Notes under the pieces: model-generated
Database searches by the model: none
The model's input: the letters and a program-made list of their open reading frames with translations, nothing else
Told to the model about the DNA's origin: nothing
Program-made: the position numbers and the translations under genes
Part shown: positions 1-5,588 of the stretch, piece after piece
Position numbering within the stretch: position 1 is the stretch's first letter
Layout: each line of letters begins with the position of its first letter
NCBI GenBank assembly: GCA_900554255.1
Contig: USGN01000036.1
Location: 1-9,417, forward strand
Origin: an uncultured Collinsella sp.
GTDB taxonomy: Bacteria > Actinomycetota > Coriobacteriia > Coriobacteriales > Coriobacteriaceae
Reading direction: 5' to 3'
Length of the DNA stretch: 9,417 nucleotides

Positions 1-69
1 CTTCGCCTGCGGGATCGCTCGACTACCAAGTGCCCTGCCGGCACTCGCGGGTAGCCGCGGCACCAAAAA

Positions 70-187
70 GCGCCCGTGCGCTCGATGGATTCGGATGCCC
101 GACAGAGGCTCCTTATGGCTGCTTCCTTCCGGACCTGACCAGATTCGGAACATGTCGTCATCCGAACCCATCGAACGCGCTAGGCGC
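70..187 (-). ncRNA. ffs: Signal recognition particle RNA (4.5S, small bacterial type)
   Basis: This is the RNA part of the signal recognition particle. It binds Ffh and directs ribosomes making membrane and secreted proteins to FtsY at the membrane. The reverse complement of 117-140 carries the hallmark domain IV core, GGTCAGGTCC then GGAAGGAAGCAGCC, with the GGAA tetraloop and the asymmetric internal loop bound by Ffh. The flanks close into one long hairpin: 78-98 pairs with 159-180 with few mismatches, and 70-74 (gcgcc) pairs with 183-187 (ggcgc). The length of about 100-118 nt fits the small type lacking the Alu domain of Bacillus. The RNA ends in GGGCGC followed by TTTTT (65-69 on this strand), so the closing stem may serve as its own terminator. 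The exact ends are inferred from pairing and the promoter. Confidence 0.95.
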
Positions 188-194
188 TCGGTAT

Positions 195-223
195 ATCTTA
201 CCTGCTCCCGCCCGCCAGAGCAA
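195..223 (-). promoter_or_regulatory. Sigma70-type promoter of the SRP RNA gene
   Basis: On the minus strand TTGCTC (223-218) and TAAGAT (200-195) are separated by exactly 17 bases. Transcription would begin about 7 bases downstream, near 188, which is where the closing stem of the SRP RNA begins. Agreement of spacing and RNA end supports the call, although both hexamers deviate from consensus. Confidence 0.55.
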
Positions 224-230
224 GGTAGCT

Positions 231-317
231 AATTTGGGACGGAGCTTTTTTGACTACTTTTGCAGCCCGATTGCCAGAGCAGCCAATGAGTAGTCAAAAT
301 AGTCCCATCCCAAAATG
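231..317. repeat. Imperfect inverted repeat 1 of the SRP-glycerate kinase gap
   Basis: The inner arms 248-258 (ttttgactact) and 289-299 (agtagtcaaaa) are perfectly complementary over 11 bp. Extending outward, 29-base arms starting near 230 and ending near 317 match at about 23 of 29 positions, including ttggga (234-239) against tcccaa (307-312). The loop is about 30 bases. It lies directly upstream of the SRP RNA promoter. It could be the end of a repeat element, or a cruciform or terminator-like structure for transcripts from glycerate kinase. Confidence 0.65.
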
Positions 318-349
318 ACCGGCTTGGTGCCGCACCACAGAAAGGACCT

Positions 350-477
350 ATCTACTACGTTTAGGCCGCAAGGGTCAACCATAGCCGGCTTTTTCGAAAA
401 TCGGCAAGCTTTCTACCTGCGGTTTTGTTTTTGCAAATTCCGGGATGGTCGAGGGTGGCCGGTTTAACGTAGTAGAT
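350..477. repeat. Imperfect inverted repeat 2 of the SRP-glycerate kinase gap
   Basis: The arms 350-361 (atctactacgtt) and 466-477 (aacgtagtagat) are perfectly complementary over 12 bp and enclose 104 bases. Inside is a second hairpin at 385-404 centred on the palindrome ttttcgaaaa with ccg/cgg closing bases. Terminal inverted repeats around a short non-coding core are typical of miniature transposable elements, but I see no clear target-site duplication. Confidence 0.6.
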
Positions 478-540
478 GGCCGCATTTCGTGGCAAACGGT
501 CCGACCAAAGACCCAAGGCAGCCAACCTCGAATGGCCATT

Positions 541-619
541 CTCGAAGTTGCGGTGGAATACGGACTGAATTGGCCCCTTAAAGGCAAAAACGCTCCGTAT
601 TTCACCGCGACTTATCGAG
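541..619. repeat. Imperfect inverted repeat 3 of the SRP-glycerate kinase gap
   Basis: The core arms 551-564 (cggtggaatacgga) and 594-607 (tccgtatttcaccg) are complementary at 13 of 14 positions. Pairing continues outward with a small gap, through gtt/gac and ctcga/tcgag, giving arms of about 24-26 bases around a 29-base loop. It begins about 11 bases past the glycerate kinase stop codon, so in the minus transcript it could fold as a large 3' hairpin. There is no T-run directly after it, so it is not a standard intrinsic terminator. Confidence 0.6.
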
Positions 620-629
620 GGGATGGGTT

Positions 630-2411
630 TTAGATACGGCCAAGGTCGTAGGATCGAGCGGCCGCTTCGCCGGCGCAGATGAGGTTGGTTGTGGCTTCTT
701 GCGAATCGAGTGCCCGCTCCAGGTCCATGGGCTTGCGGCAGATCGGCAAAACCAAGTCAATACCCTGCCCATATACCGCATCCAGGTTGACAGCGCGACC
801 GCCCACGACGGCGACCACCGGCTTGCCATATCGCTTGGCGCGGCGAGCCACACCCACCGGTGCCTTACCGGCGGCGGATTGCTCATCCATATTGCCCTCA
901 CCCGTTATGACCAGGTCGGCATCGCGCACGCGCTCGTCAAACCCCACGAGATCGAGCACCGTCTCCACACCCGAGCGCAGCTTCGCCCCGAGCGCCAGCA
1001 GCGCCGCGCCCAAGCCACCGGCAGCGCCCGCGCCGGGCACGCCGAGCACCGAGCCAAATGTCCGTGCGCCCTCGGGTGTGCGCAACAAACCCTGGGCTCG
1101 AGCTCCGGCAATCGCAGCGTCGAGCAAGCGACCGTAGCCGACCATCCAGCTGTCGTACCTGCGCAGTACCTCGGCATCATCCGCCGGCAGACCCTTCTGT
1201 CCGCCGAACACCGCAAGCGCGCCGCGACGCCCTACGAGCGGATTCTCGACATCCGAAAGCACAACGATACGAGCGCCATCCAAAGCCTGCAGCGCGGGCG
1301 CCAAATCAACGCTCGCCACCCGCTCAAGGCCAGCAAGACCGGGGGCGACATCGCAGCCCTGATCATCGACCACACGCGCGCCCAACGCCTGCAGCATGCC
1401 GGCGCCACCGTCGTTGGTGGCACTGCCGCCCAGACCAATATAGATAGTCTTTGCCCCGGCACGAACCGCACGGAGCATGAGCTCGCCCACGCCATAGGTT
1501 GTAGCAGCCAGCGCCGCCGACTCCGTGCAAGGTGAGTACCCAATGCCCGCGGCTTCGGCCATCTCAATAACAGCCGACTCGCGCTCGCCGTCCACTAACA
1601 TCCGGGCAGGCACACGCTCGCCAAAGGGGCCTGCTACCTCGCAGGTCACAAGCTCGCCACCGCAGGCAGCAACGGCATCGAGCGTTCCCTCGCCACCATC
1701 TGCCAGCGGCAATGCGCACACCTCGGCATCGGGCCAAACGCGGCGCACGCCTTCGGCAACCGCCGCCTCCGCCTGCGCGCTCGAAACGCTGCCCTTAAAG
1801 GAGTCGATCGCCAACAGCACACGGCGAGGTCGGCGGCACGCAGGATCAAAGTCAACCGCCGTGCCAGCATCCTCACCGGCACCTGCAAGCGCTGCGGCGT
1901 GAGCGGCGTGTGCTTCAAGATCGGCCCCACAACCGCAATCAGCGCCGCCCGCTCCGCGCAGACCGCCAAAATAGCTACTCAGCAGCTCGCGGCATTCATC
2001 CGCCAGGACCCCAGCCGTCACGTTAAACCGATGATTCAGGCGCGAATCGGCATTCAGGTCATACAGCGAACCCAGTGCGCCGGCCTTGGCATCAGCCGCG
2101 CCATACACGCAGCGTCCGACGCGCGCGTTGACCATAAGGCCCGCACACATGCAGCAGGGCTCGAGCGTCACGTAGACCGTGCAATCGGAAAGGCGCCAGC
2201 GACCGAGCGACCGAGCGGCAGCGCACAAGGCCGCAAACTCGGCATGAGCCGAAGGATCCTGATCGAGCTCGCGCCGATTGTGCGCCCTCGCGACGATCTC
2301 GCCGTCGCGCACCACTACGGCTCCGATGGGCACCTCGCCCACCGCCGCGGCGGCTCGCGCCTCCGCCAGCGCCTCGCGCATGAACTTCTCGTCGATTTCG
2401 GTGATCGTCAT
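630..2411 (-). CDS. Fusion protein: tRNA adenosine(34) deaminase TadA + glycerate kinase (GlxK/GarK type)
   Basis: This is a single 593-residue frame joining two enzymes. Residues 1-150 are TadA, which converts A34 of tRNA-Arg(ACG) to inosine. The zinc site is visible as HAE (H56, catalytic E58) and PCCMC (C86, C89), with the typical GEVPIGAVVV segment near 25-34. Residues 197-593 match type I glycerate kinase (ATP-dependent, glycerate to phosphoglycerate): DSFKGS at 203-208, ADGGEGT near 237-243, GGSATNDGGAG near 328-338, SDVENPL at 386-392, GAAGGLGAAL at 462-471, and TGEGNMDEQS at 503-512. A 45-residue Ala/Gly-rich linker with several Cys and His joins them. The start at 2411 follows agggaagg with 6-7 bases spacing; an in-frame extension to 2462 would reach the tRNA gene and has no ribosome binding site. 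No internal start with a binding site precedes the kinase part. Both enzymatic assignments are firm; whether one polypeptide is made is inference. Confidence 0.9.
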   Translation of the reverse strand: MTITEIDEKFMREALAEARAAAAVGEVPIGAVVVRDGEIVARAHNRRELDQDPSAHAEFAALCAAARSLGRWRLSDCTVYVTLEPCCMCAGLMVNARVGRCVYGAADAKAGALGSLYDLNADSRLNHRFNVTAGVLADECRELLSSYFGGLRGAGGADCGCGADLEAHAAHAAALAGAGEDAGTAVDFDPACRRPRRVLLAIDSFKGSVSSAQAEAAVAEGVRRVWPDAEVCALPLADGGEGTLDAVAACGGELVTCEVAGPFGERVPARMLVDGERESAVIEMAEAAGIGYSPCTESAALAATTYGVGELMLRAVRAGAKTIYIGLGGSATNDGGAGMLQALGARVVDDQGCDVAPGLAGLERVASVDLAPALQALDGARIVVLSDVENPLVGRRGALAVFGGQKGLPADDAEVLRRYDSWMVGYGRLLDAAIAGARAQGLLRTPEGARTFGSVLGVPGAGAAGGLGAALLALGAKLRSGVETVLDLVGFDERVRDADLVITGEGNMDEQSAAGKAPVGVARRAKRYGKPVVAVVGGRAVNLDAVYGQGIDLVLPICRKPMDLERALDSQEATTNLICAGEAAARSYDLGRI

Positions 2412-2443
2412 CGTTCGCCTTCCCTGTTGCAAATTCAAAACGA

Positions 2444-2452
2444 TGCTATCAT
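2444..2452 (+). promoter_or_regulatory. Extended -10 promoter candidate of tRNA-Ser
   Basis: TGC directly precedes TATCAT (2447-2452), an extended -10 element with one mismatch to TATAAT. Transcription would start near 2459, only a few bases before the mature tRNA. The best -35-like hexamer, TTGCAA at 2427-2432, is spaced at only 14 bases, so it probably does not act with this -10. The element lies in the 51-base gap shared with the divergent tadA fusion gene. Confidence 0.45.
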
Positions 2453-2462
2453 TACGACTCAC

Positions 2463-2552
2463 GGAGAGATGGCAGAGCGGTTGAATGCGGCGGTCTTGAA
2501 AACCGTTGAGCGCGAGAGCGTTCCGGGGGTTCGAATCCCCCTCTCTCCGCCA
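2463..2552 (+). tRNA. tRNA-Ser (anticodon UGA), CCA encoded
   Basis: This long-variable-arm tRNA reads UCA and other UCN serine codons. The acceptor stem GGAGAGA (2463-2469) pairs with TCTCTCC (2542-2548), followed by discriminator G and encoded CCA (2550-2552). The anticodon loop CTTGAAA starts at 2495 with anticodon TGA at 2497-2499. The variable arm contains the hairpin CGC-GAGA-GCG, and the T loop GTTCGAATC is canonical. The length of 90 nt with CCA is normal for tRNA-Ser. It converges with tetR, whose stop codon lies two bases beyond the CCA, so no separate terminator fits between them. Confidence 0.97.
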
Positions 2553-2554
2553 CC

Positions 2555-3151
2555 TTAGTGATCCACCGGTGTCATGGTCCGCTCAAACAGCGCATCGACC
2601 ACATCGGCTATCTCAGGTCGACGCTCAAGATTGTGGCCCGATTCCCACCATATCGTGAAAAGTCGAATAATACCGCCGGCGACAAACTCAGACGTCGTCT
2701 CGAGTGACACGGGGGCCAGGGCATCCTCGGCAAGCACGTTCATCACACGCTCGCGGATGGAGCGGGCAATGCGGTCGCAAATAACGTTGGTCAACATGCC
2801 CGACATGCTGCTTGCCAAAATGTTATCCATGAGCTGCTCGTGCGCCAGAATCAAATCCATGGCATCGTCCAAAATCGCGTGCCGAAGCGCGCGCACGTCC
2901 TCGGCAGACACTGCGCCGGCCTCATCGGGCTGTTTTTGCGGCAAGCCCGACATGAGCTCATCGATATAAAAGGCGAAGTAATCGTTCTTGTCGCGAAAGT
3001 GCTTGTAGAACGTCGTGCGGCGAATCATGGCGCGGTCGCACAGCATGGCAACCGTCAGGTCCTCAAAACGATGCTCCTCGAGAAGCTCGGTGAAGGCATC
3101 GAACAGGGCGCGGTAGGTTTTCTTAATGCGAAGGTCCACTGGTATCGCCAT
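2555..3151 (-). CDS. TetR/AcrR-family transcriptional regulator
   Basis: A 198-residue protein of typical TetR length. Residues 8-55 form the N-terminal DNA-binding domain, with a helix-turn-helix around 32-51 (LTVAMLCDRAMIRRTTFYKHF region) and the characteristic TTFYKHF recognition end. The C-terminal 140 residues are helical and not sequence-specific enough to name a ligand. I chose ATG at 3151, where the domain begins; a gagg sequence touches this codon with no spacing, which is poor. A TTG at 3178 would add nine residues but has no binding site either, so the exact start is open and translation could be atypical. It diverges from lemA across about 200 bases holding palindromes, so lemA or itself is the likely target (inference). 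The 3' end abuts tRNA-Ser. Confidence 0.88.
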   Translation of the reverse strand: MAIPVDLRIKKTYRALFDAFTELLEEHRFEDLTVAMLCDRAMIRRTTFYKHFRDKNDYFAFYIDELMSGLPQKQPDEAGAVSAEDVRALRHAILDDAMDLILAHEQLMDNILASSMSGMLTNVICDRIARSIRERVMNVLAEDALAPVSLETTSEFVAGGIIRLFTIWWESGHNLERRPEIADVVDALFERTMTPVDH

Positions 3152-3250
3152 CCTCAGGGCAAAGACAACACTCGTCAATCTGTCGCATATCTTACACCTG
3201 TATCGCCCACCCCCTGGCGAATGGCCTCACCTTGGTGGAAACATAACGCT

Positions 3251-3267
3251 TACCGGAAAGTTCGGTA
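3251..3267. promoter_or_regulatory. Palindrome at the lemA -35 region, candidate operator
   Basis: TACCGGAAAGTTCGGTA is a 17-base palindrome with 6 of 8 paired positions complementary, centred at 3259. It overlaps the position expected for the lemA -35 box. It lies in the shared tetR-lemA gap, the usual place for a TetR-family operator. Binding is inferred, not shown. Confidence 0.4.
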
Positions 3268-3290
3268 TCGCCAAAGGTTGCGGGTATACT
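3261..3290 (+). promoter_or_regulatory. Promoter candidate of lemA
   Basis: TATACT at 3285-3290 matches the -10 consensus at five of six positions and is the best -10 upstream of lemA. With 18 bases spacing the -35 is TTCGGT (3261-3266), which is weak. The 5' leader would be about 55 bases. Weak -35 and flanking palindromes would fit a regulated promoter. Confidence 0.45.
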
Positions 3291-3304
3291 AGTAGCGTTA
3301 TACC
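3283..3304. promoter_or_regulatory. Inverted repeat on the lemA -10, candidate operator
   Basis: GGTATA (3283-3288) and TATACC (3299-3304) form a 22-base inverted repeat with a 10-base spacer. Flanking gtt and aac extend the symmetry if a two-base gap is allowed. It covers the lemA -10 box. This size and layout suit a dimeric repressor such as the neighbouring TetR protein, but this is inference. Confidence 0.4.
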
Positions 3305-3351
3305 AACGGCAGCTGGCGCATGCCGCCGCGGCCTTTCGAAACGGAGACATC

Positions 3352-3903
3352 ATGATTACCGTCATCATCGGCATCGTTGTTGTCATTGTGATTGTCTGCG
3401 CCATCGCCGGCATCTACAACAACATGGTCACCAAGCGCAATCGCATCGATAACGCCTGGCAGAACATCGACACGCAGCTGCAGCGCCGCAACGACCTGAT
3501 CCCCAACCTGGTGGAGACCGTCAAGGGCTACGCCAAGCACGAGCAGGACACGCTCGCCGCCGTGGTCAGCGCGCGCAACACCGCCGTGAGCGCCACCACC
3601 CCTGAGGCCAAGATGGAAGCCGACAACGTGCTGACCGGTGCGCTGCGCCAGCTCTTTGCCGTAGCTGAGGCCTACCCCGACCTTAAGGCAAACACCAACT
3701 TTACGCAGCTTCAGGCATCGCTCGAGGATACCGAGAACAAGATTAGCTATGCACGCCAAAGCTACAACGACTGCGTGCTCAGCTACAACAACGCCATCCA
3801 GACGTTCCCGGCTGTTATCTTTGCCGGCATCTTCCAGTTTAAGGAGCGTCAGGGCTTCGAGGCCGCCGAGGCAACCCGCCAGGCACCGACCGTCAAGTTC
3901 TAG
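3352..3903 (+). CDS. lemA: LemA family membrane-anchored protein
   Basis: A 183-residue LemA family protein of the usual length. Residues 2-22 form a single hydrophobic segment (ITVIIGIVVVIVIVCAIAGI), giving a membrane anchor with a short N-terminus. The rest is the conserved helical domain: RRNDLIPNLVETVKGYAKHE at about 45-64 and YNDCVLSYNNAIQTFP at about 138-153 are family hallmarks, followed by FxxxxFE near the end. The molecular function of LemA proteins is not established. They are often encoded beside TPM-domain or DUF2207 membrane proteins, but here the gene is alone. The ATG at 3352 has GGAG seven bases upstream. A strong terminator 36 bases past the stop makes it monocistronic. It diverges from tetR, which may control it. 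Confidence 0.95.
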   Translation: MITVIIGIVVVIVIVCAIAGIYNNMVTKRNRIDNAWQNIDTQLQRRNDLIPNLVETVKGYAKHEQDTLAAVVSARNTAVSATTPEAKMEADNVLTGALRQLFAVAEAYPDLKANTNFTQLQASLEDTENKISYARQSYNDCVLSYNNAIQTFPAVIFAGIFQFKERQGFEAAEATRQAPTVKF

Positions 3904-3939
3904 TAGTTTGGCAGCGCATCCTTAATCGGCCAAATGCAT

Positions 3940-3985
3940 AAACCGCCCCGTCGAATGCATACTTCGACGGGGCGGTTTCCTTTTT
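3940..3985 (+). terminator. Intrinsic terminator of lemA
   Basis: A perfect 16-bp GC-rich stem (3940-3955 with 3963-3978), a 7-base loop and a downstream T-rich tract (ttt cc ttttt, 3976-3985). The octamer aatgcata occurs just before the stem and again in its loop (3933-3940 and 3954-3961). This is a textbook Rho-independent terminator. Confidence 0.93.
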
Positions 3986-4283
3986 CGCGAAGGTCCCCCT
4001 CTAAGCGCCGTGCATTTTTAGGAGTATTCAACATAACCAAGAGCTTCGGGCGCTACGATAAATGCCAAAGACCGCGAATATCCCTGCAAATCAAACGCTG
4101 TCAGCCCGTAACCCCGCCCATCATCCGTAGAAAACATCGAGAAATCCCGATTTTTTGCCCGAGGTCGGTATGCAGGGGCCTTCGATTGCAGAATACTCGC
4201 AAAAATGCACGTCGCCACCACCCCCACATGGCGCGAACCAAAACAAAAGCGCGACCTTCCTTTCCGGCGCACTCCGCAGGACG
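3986..4283. other. Intergenic DNA between two convergent terminators, mostly a MITE-like element
   Basis: Together with the flanking terminators this forms a 479-base gap without a gene between lemA and ilvE. Most of it is the inverted-repeat-bounded element at 4005-4215. The remaining 68 bases before the ilvE terminator show no motif that I recognise. The several open frames crossing it have no ribosome binding sites and run into neighbouring genes. Confidence 0.6.
4005..4215. mobile_element. MITE-like element with about 29-base terminal inverted repeats
   Basis: The left end (4010-4033, gtgcattttt then aggagtattcaaca) and the reverse complement of the right end (4187-4210, gtgcattttt then gcgagtattctgca) match at 20 of 24 positions. 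Allowing one mismatch, the match extends outward by five more bases (gcgNc), giving a 211-base unit. It has no coding capacity for a transposase and sits between two convergent terminators, a neutral site for insertion. I see no convincing target-site duplication. It could also be a dispersed intergenic repeat with a structural RNA role. The inverted repeats are seen directly; mobility is inferred. Confidence 0.6.
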
Positions 4284-4324
4284 AAAGAACCCTCGCCGCA
4301 CGAAGTGCGCAGCGAGGGCTTCTT
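4284..4324 (-). terminator. Intrinsic terminator of ilvE
   Basis: Read on the minus strand, CCCTCGC (4318-4312) pairs with GCGAGGG (4296-4290), and the inner CGCAC pairs with GTGCG around a TTC loop with a two-base bulge. It ends in TTCTTT. The outer aagaa/ttctt bases also pair, so it may work weakly on the plus strand too. It lies about 60 bases past the ilvE stop codon. Confidence 0.8.
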
Positions 4325-4382
4325 GCATGTCCGAGGACGCGCCGGGAGGGAACTTGCTCTCCACCCGGGCAGGTAAGACGAA

Positions 4383-5435
4383 TTACGCGACGGTGTAAAC
4401 CCAGTTGTGCTTGTCCTCGACAGCACCGGACTGGATGCCCGTCAGGGTCTCGCGGAGCTTCTTCATCACGGGGCCGATCTCGGTGTAGCCAGCCGGGAAG
4501 GTCACAGTCTCGTCGGCACCGTAGACCTTGTTGTCGATCTCGCCGACCGGGGAGATAACGGCAGCGGTGCCGCACAGACCGCACTCGACAAAGGTACCGG
4601 CCTTGACCTCGGCCCACTCGACGGGACGTTGGTCAACGGTCATGCCCAGGTCCTGAGCAACCTGAACGAGCGAACGACGGGTGATAGAGGGCAGGATGGA
4701 GTCGGTGTGCGACTGCGGAACGACGAGCGTGCCGTCCTCCTTCACGAACAGGACGTTGGCGCCACCGGTCTCCTCGACATAGGTGCGGGACTCGGAATCG
4801 AGATACAGGTTCTCGGCATAGCCCTCGCGGTGAGCCTCCATCGTGGGCTTGAGGGACATGGCGTAGTTCAGGCCGGCCTTGATGTTGCCGGTGCCATGCG
4901 GTGCTGCACGGTCATACTCGGAAACGCGCAGCTTGACGGGCTTGAGGCCACCCTTAAAGTACGGACCGACCGGGGTCACGAGAATGCGGAACGTGTACTC
5001 AGGAGCGGGAGCCACGCCGATCACGTCACCGGAGCCGATCATAAACGGACGCACGTACAGGGTCGCGCCGGAACCGAAGGGCGGAACCCAGGCGGCGTTG
5101 GCAGAAACGACCTGCTTGACGGCCTCAACGAACTTGTCCTTGGGAAACGGGGGCATCTCGAGGCGCTGGGCAGAGTTATACATACGCTCAGCGTTCATGT
5201 CGGGACGGAAGCAGACGATGCTGCCGTCCTCGGCGGTGTAGGCCTTCAGGCCCTCAAAGACCTCCTGGCAGTAATGGAAGATACCGCCGCACTCGGAGAC
5301 ATGCAGGGTGTGGTCGGTGGTCAGGCCGCCCTCGTCCCACTCGCCATCCTTCCAATGAGCCTCGTAGCTGTAATCGGTCTTCATGTAGCCAAAGCCGAGG
5401 CTACCCCAATCGATATCCTTCTTCTCGACAGTCAT
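4383..5435 (-). CDS. ilvE: Branched-chain amino acid aminotransferase
   Basis: A 350-residue PLP enzyme (fold type IV) that transfers amino groups between glutamate and the 2-keto acids of leucine, isoleucine and valine in the cytosol. Seen in the sequence: QEVFEGLKAY at about 57-66, the phosphate/substrate region YVRPFMIGSG near 127-136, catalytic lysine K186 in GTGNIKAGLNYA, YVEETGGANVLFV near 219-231, and the ECGLCGTAAVISPV loop near 284-297. The longer form with DW..LGFGYMKTD at the N-terminus resembles the eukaryotic-like BCAT subgroup. I chose ATG at 5435 because taaggag lies 6 bases upstream and the family N-terminus begins here. An in-frame GTG at 5585 would add 50 Arg-rich residues unlike the family. 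It is monocistronic, with a leader of about 150 bases and its own terminator. Confidence 0.96.
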   Translation of the reverse strand: MTVEKKDIDWGSLGFGYMKTDYSYEAHWKDGEWDEGGLTTDHTLHVSECGGIFHYCQEVFEGLKAYTAEDGSIVCFRPDMNAERMYNSAQRLEMPPFPKDKFVEAVKQVVSANAAWVPPFGSGATLYVRPFMIGSGDVIGVAPAPEYTFRILVTPVGPYFKGGLKPVKLRVSEYDRAAPHGTGNIKAGLNYAMSLKPTMEAHREGYAENLYLDSESRTYVEETGGANVLFVKEDGTLVVPQSHTDSILPSITRRSLVQVAQDLGMTVDQRPVEWAEVKAGTFVECGLCGTAAVISPVGEIDNKVYGADETVTFPAGYTEIGPVMKKLRETLTGIQSGAVEDKHNWVYTVA

Positions 5436-5581
5436 ATGTCGCTCCTTACATACACAGTTGCATACTCGCGAACCCGCACGCAAGGACCGAGGCCGACCGC
5501 GTCGCAACGTCGCACGCCCGGAGCGTAGAGCCGGACGGGACACGCGAGCAGCATCAAAGCCGATGGCACGTCGATTCGCAT
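5432..5581 (-). CDS. Possible small leader ORF overlapping the ilvE start (49 codons)
   Basis: An ATG at 5581 opens a 49-codon frame whose TGA overlaps the ilvE ATG (sequence ATGA). It covers the entire ilvE leader in the +1 frame. The best -10 box (TACAAT, 5594-5589) would place the transcript start at or within about two bases of this ATG, so it would be translated without a leader sequence, as is common in Actinobacteria. Valine, leucine and isoleucine make up 15 of 49 codons (8 V, 5 L, 2 I), but they do not form a tight run as in classical attenuator peptides. High GC content makes chance open frames common, and the ilvE frame is open here too. I recognise no family. Treat it as a hypothesis. 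Confidence 0.25.
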   Translation of the reverse strand: MRIDVPSALMLLACPVRLYAPGVRRCDAVGLGPCVRVREYATVYVRSDI

Positions 5582-5588
5582 GCACGAG

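Larger units (their letters stand above)
188..629. other. Intergenic region rich in inverted repeats, no convincing gene
   Basis: This 442-base stretch separates the glycerate kinase stop codon from the SRP RNA. Apart from the SRP promoter it holds three consecutive imperfect inverted repeats (231-317, 350-477, 541-619) with AT-rich loops. Two small open frames exist: minus 605-375 (76 codons, GTG start inside the third inverted repeat) and plus 445-633 (62 codons). Neither has a recognisable ribosome binding site or family motif, and they overlap each other on opposite strands, so I do not call either a gene. The base composition, less GC-rich than the flanking genes, and the repeat structure suggest mobile or dispersed repeat DNA. 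No transposase remnant was recognised. Confidence 0.6.

Noticed and set aside
1..64. Hairpins at the left edge (23-54, ctacc/ggtag and gtgcc/ggcac)
   Set aside because: Pairing exists, but there is no T-run and no RNA family that I recognise; the sequence is cut by the window edge, so no call was made.
30..293. Plus-strand 87-codon frame over the SRP RNA
   Set aside because: It runs antisense through the SRP RNA and its promoter, with no ribosome binding site or domain.
3143..3272. Three copies of tatcgcc (3143, 3201, 3266) in the tetR-lemA gap
   Set aside because: A 7-mer at uneven spacing (58 and 65 bases), one copy inside the tetR coding region; not enough to claim a binding site.
4578..4590. 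CxxC (C285, C288) in IlvE compared with the redox switch of mammalian BCAT
   Set aside because: The mammalian CxxC lies after the GTA motif, whereas these cysteines precede it, so they are not equivalent positions.
4018..4617. Minus-strand frame of 199 codons through the MITE-like element and the ilvE terminator
   Set aside because: It overlaps ilvE in another frame, crosses a terminator and has no binding site; it is a product of high GC content.
5436..5585. N-terminal extension of IlvE from GTG 5585
   Set aside because: The added 50 residues are Arg-rich and unlike the family, while ATG 5435 has a strong ribosome binding site at the family N-terminus.
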